NCBI GenBank assembly: GCA_013054445.1
Contig: JAAMPI010000549.1
Location: 1-32,568 of the forward strand
Origin: Cudoniella acicularis
Lineage: Eukaryota; Ascomycota; Leotiomycetes; Helotiales; Helotiaceae
Direction of reading: 5' to 3'
Length of the DNA stretch: 32,568 nt
The notes under the pieces were generated by a model. That model made no database searches, was not told the origin of the DNA, and was given only the letters and a program-made list of their open reading frames with translations. How positions within the stretch are numbered: the first letter of the stretch is position 1; each line of letters begins with the position of its first letter. This document shows, piece after piece, positions 1-10,934 of this stretch. The translations under genes and the position numbers were made by a program.

Positions 1-1210
1 TGTGGTGTTGTAGGTGTCTTTTATGTATTGAGGGAAAAGACTGTTTTTCTGGGGGTTTTTTGAAAGGGAGAGAAAAGAAGAGTGACTGCCTTGGTGCAAG
101 TGATTGAGGATGGAAAAACTCCAAAAAAAAATATAGAAGGAAAGGTGGGAGCTTCTATAAGAAATCCAGAGGCAGAATCAGGACAGCTGTTCGCTACTTT
201 CGCACTTGGACATTAAAACTGGAGCCCGTAATACTTTTGTTCGTGCCTCGAGTCACCGTCCAGTAGAAGTTTCCATTAGCTCCCATACTCCCAAGTTTTG
301 TGAGATGCTAAACTTTAAAGCTTTTGGCTTGAAATTTTCCCACTGCAAACTTCTCTTGGACTCCCTTCAATCTGTACGATTTCGGGCAAGTAGCGAAATT
401 GCCTCAGTCTTGGAAGCCAGAAGAGTTCTGCTCCTGCAACTGGCAAGTGACTAGATCATTTTTGAGAAATAATGTGGAGCTTTTGAAACGTGAATAAGAA
501 CCAAAGTTGGAGTAGCGCCTTGCTCCCCAAAAAGTCTGGGGCCGGGCTGCTGAAAGCTTCACCCTAACGAACTATTTTAAAGTGCCTTTCTTCTTTTGAA
601 ATTAGCGTGCAACTGAATGCCCACTACTTTCCATTCTAATTTTGCTGCGACTCTTCTTCCGAAAACCGTGAGTTGATCAGAGAGTCTGAATCTGTGGGGG
701 TTCGAAGCTAAGTAGTGCGTGATCGGACATCTGAGTTGGCTTTTGAAGGGGCTTTTGGTTGGAAGGACATTCAGTGATGGTTCGAAACCAAAAGGCCGGT
801 TGGAGCTCCGTCACAGATATGCGAGGAAATTTTGTTCGAAGGGGTCGTGTCGTGAGGTGCTTTTAGGAGAAAGTGAGTCGAGGTGTCGAGGCAGGGAAGC
901 TACGGTGCGACTAGCCCCTAAGCTAAGGCCCTGATACCCGAATCACAGCCAACGTGACAAATCTGGGATCGGGGTTACCTACCTTGAAATTAGCCACGAT
1001 TTTTTGTAAATGCAGGAGCTTCCTTCCCAGAGTTTGCTCAGCCGTTTTTGTTCTTGTCGAAGGAGTCTTCCTCCTCCTCAGATCACGAACATCCACATAA
1101 CACTTTTCCTTTCTCTTTGATACAGAAACACCTACAAGTACAAGTAGTGTCCCTTTTCCAAAGTAAAAAGGCCCACAGTAGTTCAACCTCTCTCATCTCC
1201 TTATCAAAAA
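1..1210. other. Gene-poor left edge, no gene recognised
   Basis: I see no convincing gene here. Open frames on both strands are short, mostly start on non-ATG codons and have no domain or splice logic. A minus-strand stretch near 330-450 reads without stops for about 40 codons but has no start, so it is left uncalled. The right end (about 1,080-1,267) becomes CT-rich and serves as the probable promoter and leader of the small secreted-protein gene. Confidence 0.5.
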
Positions 1211-1221
1211 GCGCCACAGTA

Positions 1222-1230
1222 GTATAATAT
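1222..1230 (+). promoter_or_regulatory. TATA-like element before the secreted-protein gene
   Basis: GTATAATAT lies about 40 bases upstream of the ATG at 1268 and is followed by a CT-rich leader (CTCTTCTCTCTTTCC), which is typical of filamentous-fungal start regions. It supports transcription of the short downstream reading frame, though a TATA-like match this short also occurs by chance. Confidence 0.35.
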
Positions 1231-1267
1231 CTCTTCTCTCTTTCCTCAAAAATATCTACAATCACTC

Positions 1268-1492
1268 ATGATGCGTTTTGCTTCCGCAGTCATCGCCGCC
1301 GTCTTGGCCAGCGCCTCCATAGCTCTGCCTTTTCGTCCAGATCCAATCGACATCTTCAATATTTTTGGACATGACCATGCACCTGAAATACCCAGTTCCC
1401 CACCTTCTATCGGCGTTCTCGCCACAACACTGGTGCCAACAAAAACAGATGATATCGAGCGTCGCCAACTTGTGGTTCCCGGCATCAATTAA
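1268..1492 (+). CDS. Small secreted protein with a Kex2-type site; probably cut short by a TAA
   Basis: The 74-aa product starts with a clear secretion signal: MMRF, a hydrophobic Ala/Val/Leu core to about residue 20, and a likely cut after Ala19 (ASIALP). A Pro/Ser/Thr-rich middle follows, then ERR at about 64-66, a possible Kex2 dibasic site that would free a short C-terminal peptide beginning QLVV. Two ATGs in tandem (1268, 1271) follow a CT-rich leader. The oddity is the end. Past the TAA at 1490-1492 the same frame stays open for 26 more codons, with protein-like composition (FGPQVELIEIAVPGGKPQIG), to a TGA at 1571-1573. CAA changed to TAA (a CpA to TpA transition) would explain it, so this may be a truncated allele of a protein of about 100 aa. 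It could be an effector candidate or a processed peptide; no family is recognised. There are no cysteines in the secreted part. Confidence 0.6.
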   Translation: MMRFASAVIAAVLASASIALPFRPDPIDIFNIFGHDHAPEIPSSPPSIGVLATTLVPTKTDDIERRQLVVPGIN

Positions 1493-1961
1493 TTCGGTCC
1501 CCAGGTTGAACTTATTGAAATTGCTGTGCCTGGTGGAAAGCCGCAGATAGGAAAGGAGGAGATTAAAATCTGAAATATTTAACGAAAGGTGCATGCGGCA
1601 CATGCATTGTACCTATGAGGTCAAGAATGGCGCAAAAAGGCAACTCGGGAGATTGTGGTGGGGTGATAGTTAAGGGGCTACAATCATGGTGAAAACTTCC
1701 ACTGTGCTGAAGTTGGGGTCGAAATAGACATGAACTCTCAGGTCCCTTCACTCTTCGTAATTATGGGCATTGGAGATGGAAAGTGCAACGCCGCGCTTTT
1801 AAAAACAGACAAAAAGCCAAATGATCACAAACTTCTCAGACTCTCAAATATACACACTGCTGATTACCCGTACTTTCGATCTTACCATTCGCCCCGATCT
1901 TGAATCCAATCTTTAACTGCCACATCTCTATCAATTCTTCCTTAAAGAGCATGATCCAAAA

Positions 1962-2544
1962 TTAGTTGCCAACAGCTGAGGTTTGAGCCGAGGCAGCAGC
2001 CTTGGAGAAGAAAGCTATTTCGGTGATCGCGTGTGCTGTATCTCATCGTATCAGCTTCTACGCGGGTACAAGGGTTTCATCCTTGTTTAGGCCTTACATC
2101 CTTCGCTCACAATAGCCTGAAGTGCATATTTCACATGCCATTGACTCATGCCGTGAATGAACAACCAAGCATCGGTAGGGCCAACAGCATCTTGCATCCA
2201 GCTCTCATCCCGAGAATACTGGAAGAACTCCGCAGCAAAAACACGCTCAAGTTGGGATACTCGGTACCGCTTTTGCACTAGATCTAGTTCTATGAATTGC
2301 TTTGTGCTCAGGCCTTCTTGCTGTAATTGCTTTTTGACGAAGTTTTTGCGGGCTTCCTGGATTGTTTGTTAGCATTGTTTAGGCAGACCAATCATCAATG
2401 GGATGTTTGCTTTTGGAATCATACCAAGAAATTCCTCCATCGATTATCTCTTCCGTCCCAGAGTTTCTGTGGGAGGGTTGAATTCATGTACTCTTGAACC
2501 GTAACCATGCTGGTTCTCATCTGAACAGAAACGAGCTGCGACAT
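1962..2544 (-). CDS. Three-exon gene, 143-aa protein of unknown function
   Basis: I assemble this as complement(join(1962..2014, 2098..2356, 2425..2544)). Exon 1 starts at the ATG at 2544 and ends ..RWRNFL. The 68-nt intron has a GTATGA donor, a GCTAAC branch and a CCAG acceptor. Exon 2 begins EARKNFVKKQLQQEG and runs to ..QAIVSEG. The second intron (83 nt) is GTAAGG..TAG, and exon 3 encodes a short Ser/Ala-rich end (SFFSKAAASAQTSAVGN). All junction phases agree and the spliced frame has no stops. The protein is mainly helical and charged, with no signal peptide, membrane segment or domain I can name. The block TDAWLFIHGMSQWHVKYALQ has the look of a conserved core. A TATA box lies about 185 bases upstream. 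The gene converges on the small secreted-protein gene. Existence is well supported by the exact splice fit; function is unknown. Confidence 0.75.
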
Positions 2545-2725
2545 ATTTTTGGACTGTGACAAATTGGATTATAATGGGTCCAGTTGGCGGTGAAACGAAG
2601 AAGCATCTAAAGGTGGCAGAATCTGGTTGATGATGCCCTTTCCTTCTACAGCCCCTTCTCTTTACCCCTTTTCGGAGGTTTGAGAATTAACAGTATGAAG
2701 AGGGGAAGGCGGTGGCTTGGGCTCT

Positions 2726-2735
2726 GTTTATAAAG
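2726..2735 (-). promoter_or_regulatory. TATA box for the 143-aa gene
   Basis: On the minus strand this reads CTTTATAAAC, about 182-190 bases before the ATG at 2544. Spacing and orientation suit the 143-aa gene, allowing a leader of roughly 150 nt. Confidence 0.4.
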
Positions 2736-2739
2736 CAGA

Positions 2740-3519
2740 TAAAAGAAATGTAACGAAAACAAGGATGAGGTGACGTTGAACCAAGACAATTGCGGGGGTG
2801 CTTCAAGGGGTTTAGCGCATTATATGCTACCCGAGACGAACCTTGCTCAGCCTCAATTTCAACGACATCTCATGAACCTCATTTTTGATCAATGTATATA
2901 CTAGGTCCAACATCGTCGGAATGCACTTAACAACTCTTTAATGGCATTAGGTCACCTCCTTATTGCCCTCGGACGATTCACTGGATCTTCAATCATTCAA
3001 GTCTCATGATTATTTACCAACACGGACACGAACACGAACACACAAGACCTACCACGGCTCACTCGAAAAACAATCATTTACACTTTTGAAAGAAGTCTAT
3101 TCGTTATGTACAGCACTTTTCGATCCTCTAAAGCAACTATCCCCAACAACAGCAACGGCACTTGAATCGAAATATTAGCGTAATCTGCCTGCAGAGGTGT
3201 GAATTAGAGTGGAGTGATGGTTATACTGGCTTGAAAATGAAAAAAAAAAAAAAAAAAGAGACATGGTGGGTGTGGAGGATGGTGAATTAATCTTATTGAA
3301 ACCCCAAGTCCCGTGCCAGAATCGATCATCAGAGAACACCGAACAATCCCTCATAAAATGACACCGCGATGAGCGCCAAGAAATTGAATGTGTCAACCCT
3401 AATGGAGCGACGATGTGTTGGTTTAATCGAGGAGTCGACTTGCAAAGCGGAGTTAAGAATTGGCCCCTGGACTTGCCAGCTCGAAAAGAATCGCAACAGC
3501 ACTCCATTGTTCAGGCATT
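2740..3519. other. Intergenic stretch with an A18 tract
   Basis: No gene recognised. It holds a run of 18 A at about 3,241-3,258 and short, compositionally biased open frames on both strands. The right part, next to the stop codon at 3520, is probably the 3' untranslated region and terminator of the first SANT-like gene. Confidence 0.45.
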
Positions 3520-4903
3520 TCAACATCCCCAAACGAATGGCTCTTTGTTCGATGCATTCGAAGCCTTTGCGCCTTGCTGAGCCATAGGTTGTGGGCTTTG
3601 CACTTTGGAAGCCTCCCCAGTCTGCGTTTGATCCTCTGGAGTCTCGTCTTCATAGGAATCATAGCTTTCGGAGCTATTCGCATTTTCATCACTGGTGGCT
3701 GGCTCGTCACTGCTCTCTGGCTCCTCGATATTCATGGTGTTGACAAGGTCAGCGTCTTCAAACTCTGCATCCTCCTTGTCGTAAATCTCCTCCAGCTCTA
3801 GATGCATCATATTCTTCACATCCGGCCATCGTTGGGCTTGAGAATAGATGGCTCCCCAGGTTCGTGCTGGTAGTGTGTGGGATACTTTGACAATGCTGCC
3901 TTTTGTAAAATAGCCACTGCTCGTCTCTGAGTACGGCAGCTTCTCGCCCGCAAAGATCGTTGTTCCTACGAATCGGCGATTATGTTTCAGAGTAATCTTG
4001 TCCCAGTCAACCTTGTTTAGCTTCCCGCCAATTTTCTGAATACGCTCTCGGATCAGTTGCTTTATGGACTCTTTTTCTCGTTCTGGACCGCAAGAGTCAG
4101 CGAATTCATTTCAAGTGAATCAAAAGCAGGGGGATTGATATGTCGTTTGCAAGCTTTTTAAAAACTGCAAGAGAGTTCTTGTACGTATTTTTGCGAAGCG
4201 GATGACTAAGCAGGCACAGTTGCCCAGTGTCCGTTCAAAAGGAACGGGGAGGAAAGGGGGGGAGGGAACTCTAGGTGTGCTTACCGGACCAATGTGGACG
4301 CCTGTCTTTCATGTGGCTTTCGCCATCTCCCTTGTTTAGGCGTCGGTTGAAAATTTGCTTCCTCCATTTGTCGGCCTTGGCCAGATCCGCCTTCGAATTC
4401 CAGTCCATGGAATATCGGTGGGGATAGTGGAAAGCGTATGATCGACCCTTGGTTGATCTCAGTTTGAAGCTAACTTTATGCTTCTCTTTAACGCCGATCA
4501 TGAAGTCGGACTCGTCAATGTGGCGATTGTCCTCCCATCTAAACTTAGTCCCCCTACCGGAAACAGGAGTATGCTTTCTAGGGTTCTGCGCAATGTCAGG
4601 AGCAATTCTTCTAGATAATTGCTGTCTGAAATGAATTCAACTAACGTTCGGGTCGGCGTGGCGGTGCTTTCTTAGTTTTCTCGATCCACCTTGCTTTTTG
4701 TAACTTTCTCCGTTTTTCTCGGCATTTTGACCGATTCCCATTGCGCTAGTGCCCTGTGGTGTCGAAGACTCATTATTGCGAGTGTGGGTGATGGAGACAG
4801 AAGTCTGGACCAAAGCAGTCTCCGTCAGTGGCTCATTCCTGTCTTGCTCCTGGCGCTTAACAGTCGCATCGTTATCTATAGCAGTGCCTCGTGGTGATGA
4901 CAT
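3520..4903 (-). CDS. SANT/Myb-like domain protein with acidic tail (paralog 1), 373 aa, three exons
   Basis: Assembled as complement(join(3520..4082, 4285..4585, 4646..4903)). Intron 1 (60 nt) has a GTTAGT donor, CTGAC branch and GCGCAG acceptor; intron 2 (202 nt) has GTAAGC, CTGAC and CCAG. Phases match, giving 373 codons. Order: a polar N-terminal extension (1-86); the motif PVSGRG..F.WEDN.HID (93-110); a first W-rich helix block with KW(R)KQIFNRR (159-168); a SANT/Myb-like helical unit, PHWSEREKESIKQLIRERI, then VDW(D)KI and HN.RF.GT (184-227); a linker ending ARTWGAIY...RW (259-271); and a long acidic Ser/Glu/Asp tail from about 280. Two other genes in the window share this order. In this domain class tryptophans form the helix cores and the fold usually binds DNA or histones, so a nuclear regulatory role is inferred, not shown. 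The acidic tail could be an activation region. Confidence 0.8.
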
Positions 4904-4924
4904 GTTGATGGTTTGATAATTTTG

Positions 4925-4981
4925 CTAAAGACGGCCGCAGTTAGCGGAGGGTACCACGAAACGAGTATAAGGTTGACTTAC
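4925..4981 (-). other. 5' UTR intron of SANT-like paralog 1
   Basis: Upstream of the ATG at 4903 the minus strand shows GTAAGTCAACC at the left edge, CGCTAAC as branch site and GTCTTTAG as acceptor, 57 nt in all. The remaining leader between the acceptor and the ATG is 21 nt (CAAAATTATCAAACCATCAAC). The signals are near consensus, so the first exon of the transcript probably lies beyond 4981. Confidence 0.6.
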
Positions 4982-5937
4982 GAGGTCGATTCTCTGTCCG
5001 TTGCGAAATACGAAGAAGCTAGGCCTAACAACCTATCTGTGGCGAGCCCTCACAGTTAGAAGAGTTCAAGATCGAGAGGAAGGATGAGAAGAAGTTCTCT
5101 TACCTGTGAGAAATGGAAAGGTGATCGTATTAGATGAAAGTGACTTGAGCACTTTTGCGACGAGACGAGAGCTGAGACCGCGCGACGTCAAAGGGAAAAT
5201 TTGAATGCTGCTATTGTACGTTCGGATGGGATACCTGGGGAATCTCCGCACGAAACAAGTGTCAATGGAGTGCCGGTCTATTGCAAGTAATCAATGTCTT
5301 CGAGGATAAATCTGTTGAACGGGTTGTGTGTTGCTCGCGGTGGGTTGTGCGTTGTGAGAGAGAGAGGTTGTGTGGCGAGAAAAGAGTTGGGATGTAGGGG
5401 TACAGAAGGAGGGTTGTCCCTGAAACGGCCCCACAAAGTCGAAATTAAGCTAGTGCGCCTGATTAAAATAGTGATCTTCTTGTTGGGTATCTCCAGGAAT
5501 GATAAAGGCAGTGCACCTTTTCACCTTTATCAAACTCTAAAAAACTTCTCAAATTGAATGCAAAAATCGGACCATCTAGAGGCTGGGTGCTGTACAGCTT
5601 TCGGGGGACGCCAAGACAGGGACCCTTCGGGAGGACTTATAGCCGAGTGCCGGACAAGATAGAAGGGTACCTACCCTAAATTAGTATGCATAACCGGTGC
5701 AGGATAGATAAGGAGGGGGGGTGTCAACCTAGTAGGTACCCTTAGGTAGTATGTATAACCGAGTGCAGGACAGATAGAAGAGCAACTTGAGAGGTATTTA
5801 TAGCCGAGCGTAAGTCAACTAGAGCCACTCCTTGGATTCACAGTGCTAGTTCTGGAATTCACCTAGTTGCACAAGTCCCAAGAGAATATTATTCAGAGCA
5901 TCTAGCACCCCAGCAGCAGCTCCTTATCTATGATAGT
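4982..5937. other. Upstream region of paralog 1, with short GTGC-AGGA repeats
   Basis: No gene recognised. The left part is the presumed promoter of SANT-like paralog 1. At about 5,580-5,830 a degenerate unit recurs three or four times, with the pattern 'atagccgagtgc-cggacaagatagaag...' (about 5,640, 5,690, 5,755 and 5,800), at spacings of roughly 50-80 bases. It looks like an old minisatellite. The open frame at 5,294-5,557 is Arg/Gly/Cys-biased and not believable as protein. Confidence 0.4.
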
Positions 5938-6186
5938 TAAGCAGGACGAACCAGAGTTACAAGGTCAAGAAAGTCGATTTGAGAAGGAACGCAGTAGCTA
6001 GCTATTTAATTTTGTAGAAGTTTAACAAACAGAGGCAAACATAGGTGCTGAATAGATCACATAACTTATCAGTGTCACCACATCCTAAGTCTTGAGACAG
6101 CAGTCCCGTCGAACAACTAACAGCCAGTAAAATACAGCTAAATACCTTTTCAGTCTCTCCTCCTGTTCCTGCCCCCAAGGAGAGGG

Positions 6187-6770
6187 AAGGGACAACCCCA
6201 TCCTAGAAGAGATTCAGGAGTAACCCTCTTGTTGCCAGGAGAGGAAGAGGAAGGATCATTTAAGTTCCGGAGAAGGAATAGGTAGGAGGGTTAAACGTGG
6301 TCGCAGGAAAGGGGGAACGTAAGAGTAGTCTAGGATTATACTAAATTTTATTGCTTATTTTTATCAAAAGTCTCATAATTTCCAAATCAAGCCTCCAGAT
6401 GCTAAAGGCGGAATACCCAACCCCCCGCCACTACCGCCACCCAAAGGTAACTGCTCCGCTCCTAGTCCTGCCAAACAAGAAGAGAGGAGAAGGAGGGAAT
6501 ATCCCTTTGATTACTAGGAGAGGAAAAGACGGGATCATTTAAGTTCTAGAACAGAAATTGGCAGGAGTATTAAAAGTGGTGGCAGGAACGGAAGGGCGTT
6601 GGATTAGTGTAGCGTGATACTAAATCTCACTGTGTATTTTTATCAAAAGCCTCAATAATTTTCAAATCAAGCCTCCGGGCGCTAAAGGTGGAACATCTGC
6701 TCACCGCCGCCGCCACCCACCAAGGTAAACGCTACTCCTGTCGAATAAAAAGAGAGGAAAGGAACGCCAC
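6187..6770. repeat. Two tandem copies of a unit of about 280 bp
   Basis: GGATCATTTAAGTTC recurs at 6,253 and 6,532, and TATTTTTATCAAAAG..CTCA..AATCAAGCCTCC at about 6,356 and 6,637, a constant offset of 279-281 bases. Both units continue into a GC-rich CCGCCAC block followed by GAGAGGA-rich sequence. They sit inside the larger array and are less diverged from each other than the array units are, so this looks like a later local duplication. Confidence 0.65.
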
Positions 6771-9700
6771 CACCCCCAACAGAGAAAACGAGGGAGGAGT
6801 CGGAGGACCACGCAGGAGAGCGCGGAGAGGCACGCTGGCTTGAAGGACGGAGTAGCGGCAGGAGTGGAGAAGTAGTTCACTGCTAAATGTGCTAATAACC
6901 TTCCAATATCCACCGCAAATTATATACTCCAAACCCAAGTTTCCTCAAGATCTAAATCCCAAAATAGCTTCTCAAAACCGATATCCATATCTCTTCCAAC
7001 ATGCTCTAGCCCTCCCCCAAAACTTCAGATGTAAACGTCGAAGGAAGGTGGAAAGTGACAAGTTCAAGTTGGCAACACAAACCACTAGGGCCTGGCAGCA
7101 AACAGCAAATTCAAGACCCAATTCCCAAGTATTTGTATCCAAATCTGTATGCCTCCACTGACTCGATATGTATGTTTCGTGATCATTTCATAATATTCGC
7201 GCTTCTCGAAGGAGATAATAAACTTGAAGGTAATTGCTCCAATTGAGGATTTCGACTATTCGCAGATATTTGAATTTGAAGACGATATTAAAGGTGGCTG
7301 TGGCTCTGATTTGAGGTTCGATTTGATGTTAGATTCGTTATCAAGAAAAAATTGATTTATTGTTGGATTACTTACCAAGAGAGAGTTAATCTGCACGATC
7401 CGTAAACTCGTGCGAGTGCGTATCAAGAAGTCAGAGTGCTGAGCCCGCAGGAGTTGCAATTAATCTTGGAACTTCCACAAGATTAACCGTCCCGCCCCTG
7501 CGTAGGTCGCGTACTAAGTAGGATAAAACTAGATTTCCAGGAGCAAGACCTTTAATTTGGGAAGCGAGGCAGGAGCCAGCTTTTTAACTTTCAATGAGCT
7601 TGACAAGCAGAGGGAGACATGGGTTTCAGATCACACAACTTATCATGCACTATACTTTAAGACCATTATAGGAAGAGTCCCGAAACTCGCACAACGGTAT
7701 TTACTCCGACTCTAGTCTCCCTCTCTCAATCTTTTGGCCCTTCGAACATAGATTGGCTTCCAGATTTTCTGCCAATATGTCTTAAACGTGAGCCCCGCCG
7801 AGTCAGAAAACACCTTCTAAAATCCATCGCGGTTTTTCTATTTCAAGTATGAGTTTCACCAGAATCCAAAACCTGAAAAGCTAAAATAGTCTCTCAAAAC
7901 TCAAAGTGTTGTATCCATTGCCTGATATTCTATCAACCTTATTTGCACGTCCCCTTCCTCGCCCCCTCCTCCCGTGCTGAAGTAACCCAACGAGGGGGCC
8001 AAATCAGCGAAAACTTGCCGAAAACCCTAGTCCCCAGAGACAGAACGCATGTTTAAGATTCCAGCTCAAAGTTTCCAAAATCCAACTGCTCTATGGCTTG
8101 ACATGTATATGCTTCGTGATCATTTCGTACTTCTCGAAGGGGGTGGTGAACGCGAGGGTAGAACGCCAAGGTACGTACTCGAATTGAAGATTTCGACAGG
8201 TCGTAAATGCTTGATTTTAAGGAAGATATCAAGGTTGAATAGGGTTATGATTGAGGCTCGACTTAAATTCGAATTATGAAGTGGTGATTTGCTTGAAATT
8301 GGAAGATCTAAAGGTTTCTGCAAGGGCGTATCCTAGGCCCAAAAGACTTCTACCAAGAAGCCAACCCCTAGCAGACAGAGTTCTCCTGAATTTTCCGACA
8401 ATTCTGGCCATCTCCCATAGGCCAGTAGCTGAACAGAAGGAGCCAGAGTAATTTGAGAAGTGAGGAAGGAGCCAACTATTTAAACTTCCAGAAGTTCGAG
8501 AAACAGAGGTAAATGCCCTTGGAGTTGCTCGGTAGAGCTAATATGATGAAGCGGCTGGGCGAAAATGAGGAAGTGCTTGAGCCCTTAGACAATGGCGGAG
8601 TGGAGGAGGAAGAGCAAGCTGTGTTCTCGATGAATGGACCGTGAAGGGAGGGATGGATGTGGAAATCCAACCAATACACATCCGCAGATCCGAAACTGCA
8701 TTCAATTCATATCCATCCAGCTAGTAGTCTTGCGGGTATCTATTAAATATTAACAATCCCAATTTTGTATACAGTAAAAGACTTGATTGCCCTACTTATT
8801 ATGAGAATGTACAATTTTTTTGTTGTGATTGCCCGTAAATTATATGATTTCAAATATTCCCATATTTACATGATTACTATGCTATATACTACAATACAAG
8901 GATGTCTGTAAGACGAAGAATGCAGGTATAACTCTGCCTCCATCCTCTGCAGCTCTTCTGTCCTAATGCAAGGCTTATATCTTTACTAAGTCGCGCATTA
9001 CAGCTCGATATTTGCTGTATTTGAGGACTTGCTATTACTTCTTCTCCTTCTTTAATCAAATACATGTCTTCAGAGTTTTACCACTAAAGGCCCTAATGTT
9101 CTGTCTAGCAATATCTGTTGGGAATCCGTAAATTTTAATTGATTTATTGCTATTCCACAGTCCATTCTAATCCGTTAATTTTACTACAGGATATGGGTCT
9201 GAGAGAAGTCTATTGACTTGATTGGATTTGAGTGAAACTTAATAGATACTCATCCATTGAAAGTACTGGAGTGGGGCATTTAAAATATACCAAAAAGCCT
9301 GGGATAGTAAATTTTGAAGTTGTTCAGATTTCGACTAAAGGTCCACGGGCCACGGCGCCCTGTCAGGGAACTTAAATTACTCGTTTCTTAGTCGTTCCTC
9401 TCCATTCTAGCATATTACTAAACCTCTAGCAAAGTAGGACAATCCAGTGTTACAGGAGCGAGAAGCTTGATTTGTGAAGTTATGCAGAAGCTAAGCTCGT
9501 GTACCTTGCAGAAGAGTTTCTCAAATCACGAGTGTTCGACTTTGCCATCCTTTCCTCAGCCATGACCCAGGAAAGATTAGGCTAGATCAGACCCCACAGA
9601 AAGTCCGAGGAAGAAATAGTTTCAAAAACGGACGGAAAGAAGAGAAAGCCTAGGTAGGTGGAGGAAAATGCCGGGCTAAGTCGAACGCTGCAAACCACGA

Positions 9701-10830
9701 ACAGGTATTCTATGTAACAGACCTCAACATGCCCTACACTTTAAGACGCAAACCCCGGCGGGCCATAAAGCGCCTTCCAGAGTCTCCCGTAATTGCCCAC
9801 AGAGCCCAAGTTTCCTCAAAACCCATATCCAAAAATAACTCCTCAAAATTTGTGCAATCCATATTTGAATCCATCACCTGGTCTTCCTCCACCCTACCGC
9901 CCAATGCTCCACCAGTCGAAGTAACCCGGTAAAGAGGTGGCAAAGGGGTAAAAAGTACCAGGACCCGGAGGCAAAACGGGTGTCTAAGAACCTATCCAAA
10001 GCCTTCGTATGCCAAATTGTGCAACCCTATGTATGTGTGCTTCGTAGCCATTTCGTACTTTTCGAAAGGCGGTAGTAAACGCAAAGGTGGTTGCTCGAAT
10101 TGGCGATTTTGACAGGTCGTAGTCTCGTAGAAAACTTGAATTCTCGATGTCAAAGTTGAATTTGCGTAGCTCTGATTTAAGGCTCGATTTAATTTAGATA
10201 TAGTGTTGAGAGAGCTGATAATTTGCGTGATCTAGAATTTCTTACGAGTGCGTCTCCCAGGCAATAGAATCTCCAATGAGTCCAATCAGGTTTTTGTGCC
10301 CCATGGCACAAAGTCAATCCTGGGGCCTTCGATAACTCTGGTTGTCCCTTCGTAGGTCACCAGAAAGGCAGGAGTAATCTGGACGATTCAATGTGGAAGT
10401 GGCAAGAAAGTTGATTTATAATTGAGGCAGAACTTTGAGAAGCTAAGTAAACTTGTTTGCTTTCTAAAAAGTATCTGTCAAACCATAAACAGCTGTTTAA
10501 TACAGCAGACTTCAGCACCCTCTAAGGCTTTAAACGCATTATCCTACCGACCTGAATAGGAGAGTTGAGAGCTCTCCAAATCCATTCCATCCAGTCATAT
10601 ATCTTCATCTCTCCACTCCCAACCTTCCGCCCTCCAGAATTTGTGACATTGGGCGGGATTAATTTGGAACACACCCAAAAGAGAAGTTTATTCCCGGTGG
10701 CGGGGGTGAAGCTTCAAATCTCTGGTTTTGGAGGTGTTATGCCTATTCTTACATCGAAACCCGAAATTTATACTCCTTGGAGGCTCGGAGAGTTAGAAAG
10801 AAACGCCCTCCTATTTTGCTCTCTGGTCTT

Positions 10831-10854
10831 CCCCCCCCCCCCCCTCCCCCCCCC
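10831..10854 (+). repeat. Poly-C tract, C14-T-C9
   Basis: A run of 14 C, one T, then 9 C. The complement is G9-A-G14, able to form a G-quadruplex. Such tracts are also common sites of assembly length error. Confidence 0.9.
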
Positions 10855-10934
10855 ATATTTCCACTAAAAATACCCTGCTCTTCACCTAAGAGGTCAACAT
10901 CATGAATGGATAGGAGTTTTAAAGCGCTGCACAT

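Larger units (their letters stand above)
5938..10934. repeat. Array of diverged direct repeat units (about 0.9-1.5 kb apart)
   Basis: The same ordered blocks recur in the same orientation. Block A (plus strand: ..CAGGAGC-AGAA..TTGATTT.. then TATTTAA..CAGAAG-TTGA-AAACAGAGG) occurs near 5,940, 7,510, 8,440, 9,430 and 10,375. Block B (CCCAAGTTTCCTCAA..AAAATA-CTCCTCAAAA) occurs near 6,930, 7,850 and 9,804. Block C (ATGCTTCGTGATCATTTCGT..TTCTCGAA..GATTTCGACAGGTCG) occurs near 7,165, 8,103 and 10,029. The copies differ at many positions, with small indels, so the array is old. On the minus strand some copies preserve a shared protein-like reading (for instance FE-LF-D----EETW in the copies near 6,930-6,985 and 9,798-9,850, and REVRNDHEAY near 8,110-8,150), broken by stops. 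I therefore favour decayed gene copies over a plain satellite. No intact gene remains. Confidence 0.6.

Noticed and set aside
3460..3801. 113-codon plus-strand frame with hydrophobic segments
   Set aside because: It is antisense to the acidic tail of SANT-like paralog 1; Glu/Asp codons read as Leu/Val/Phe on the other strand.
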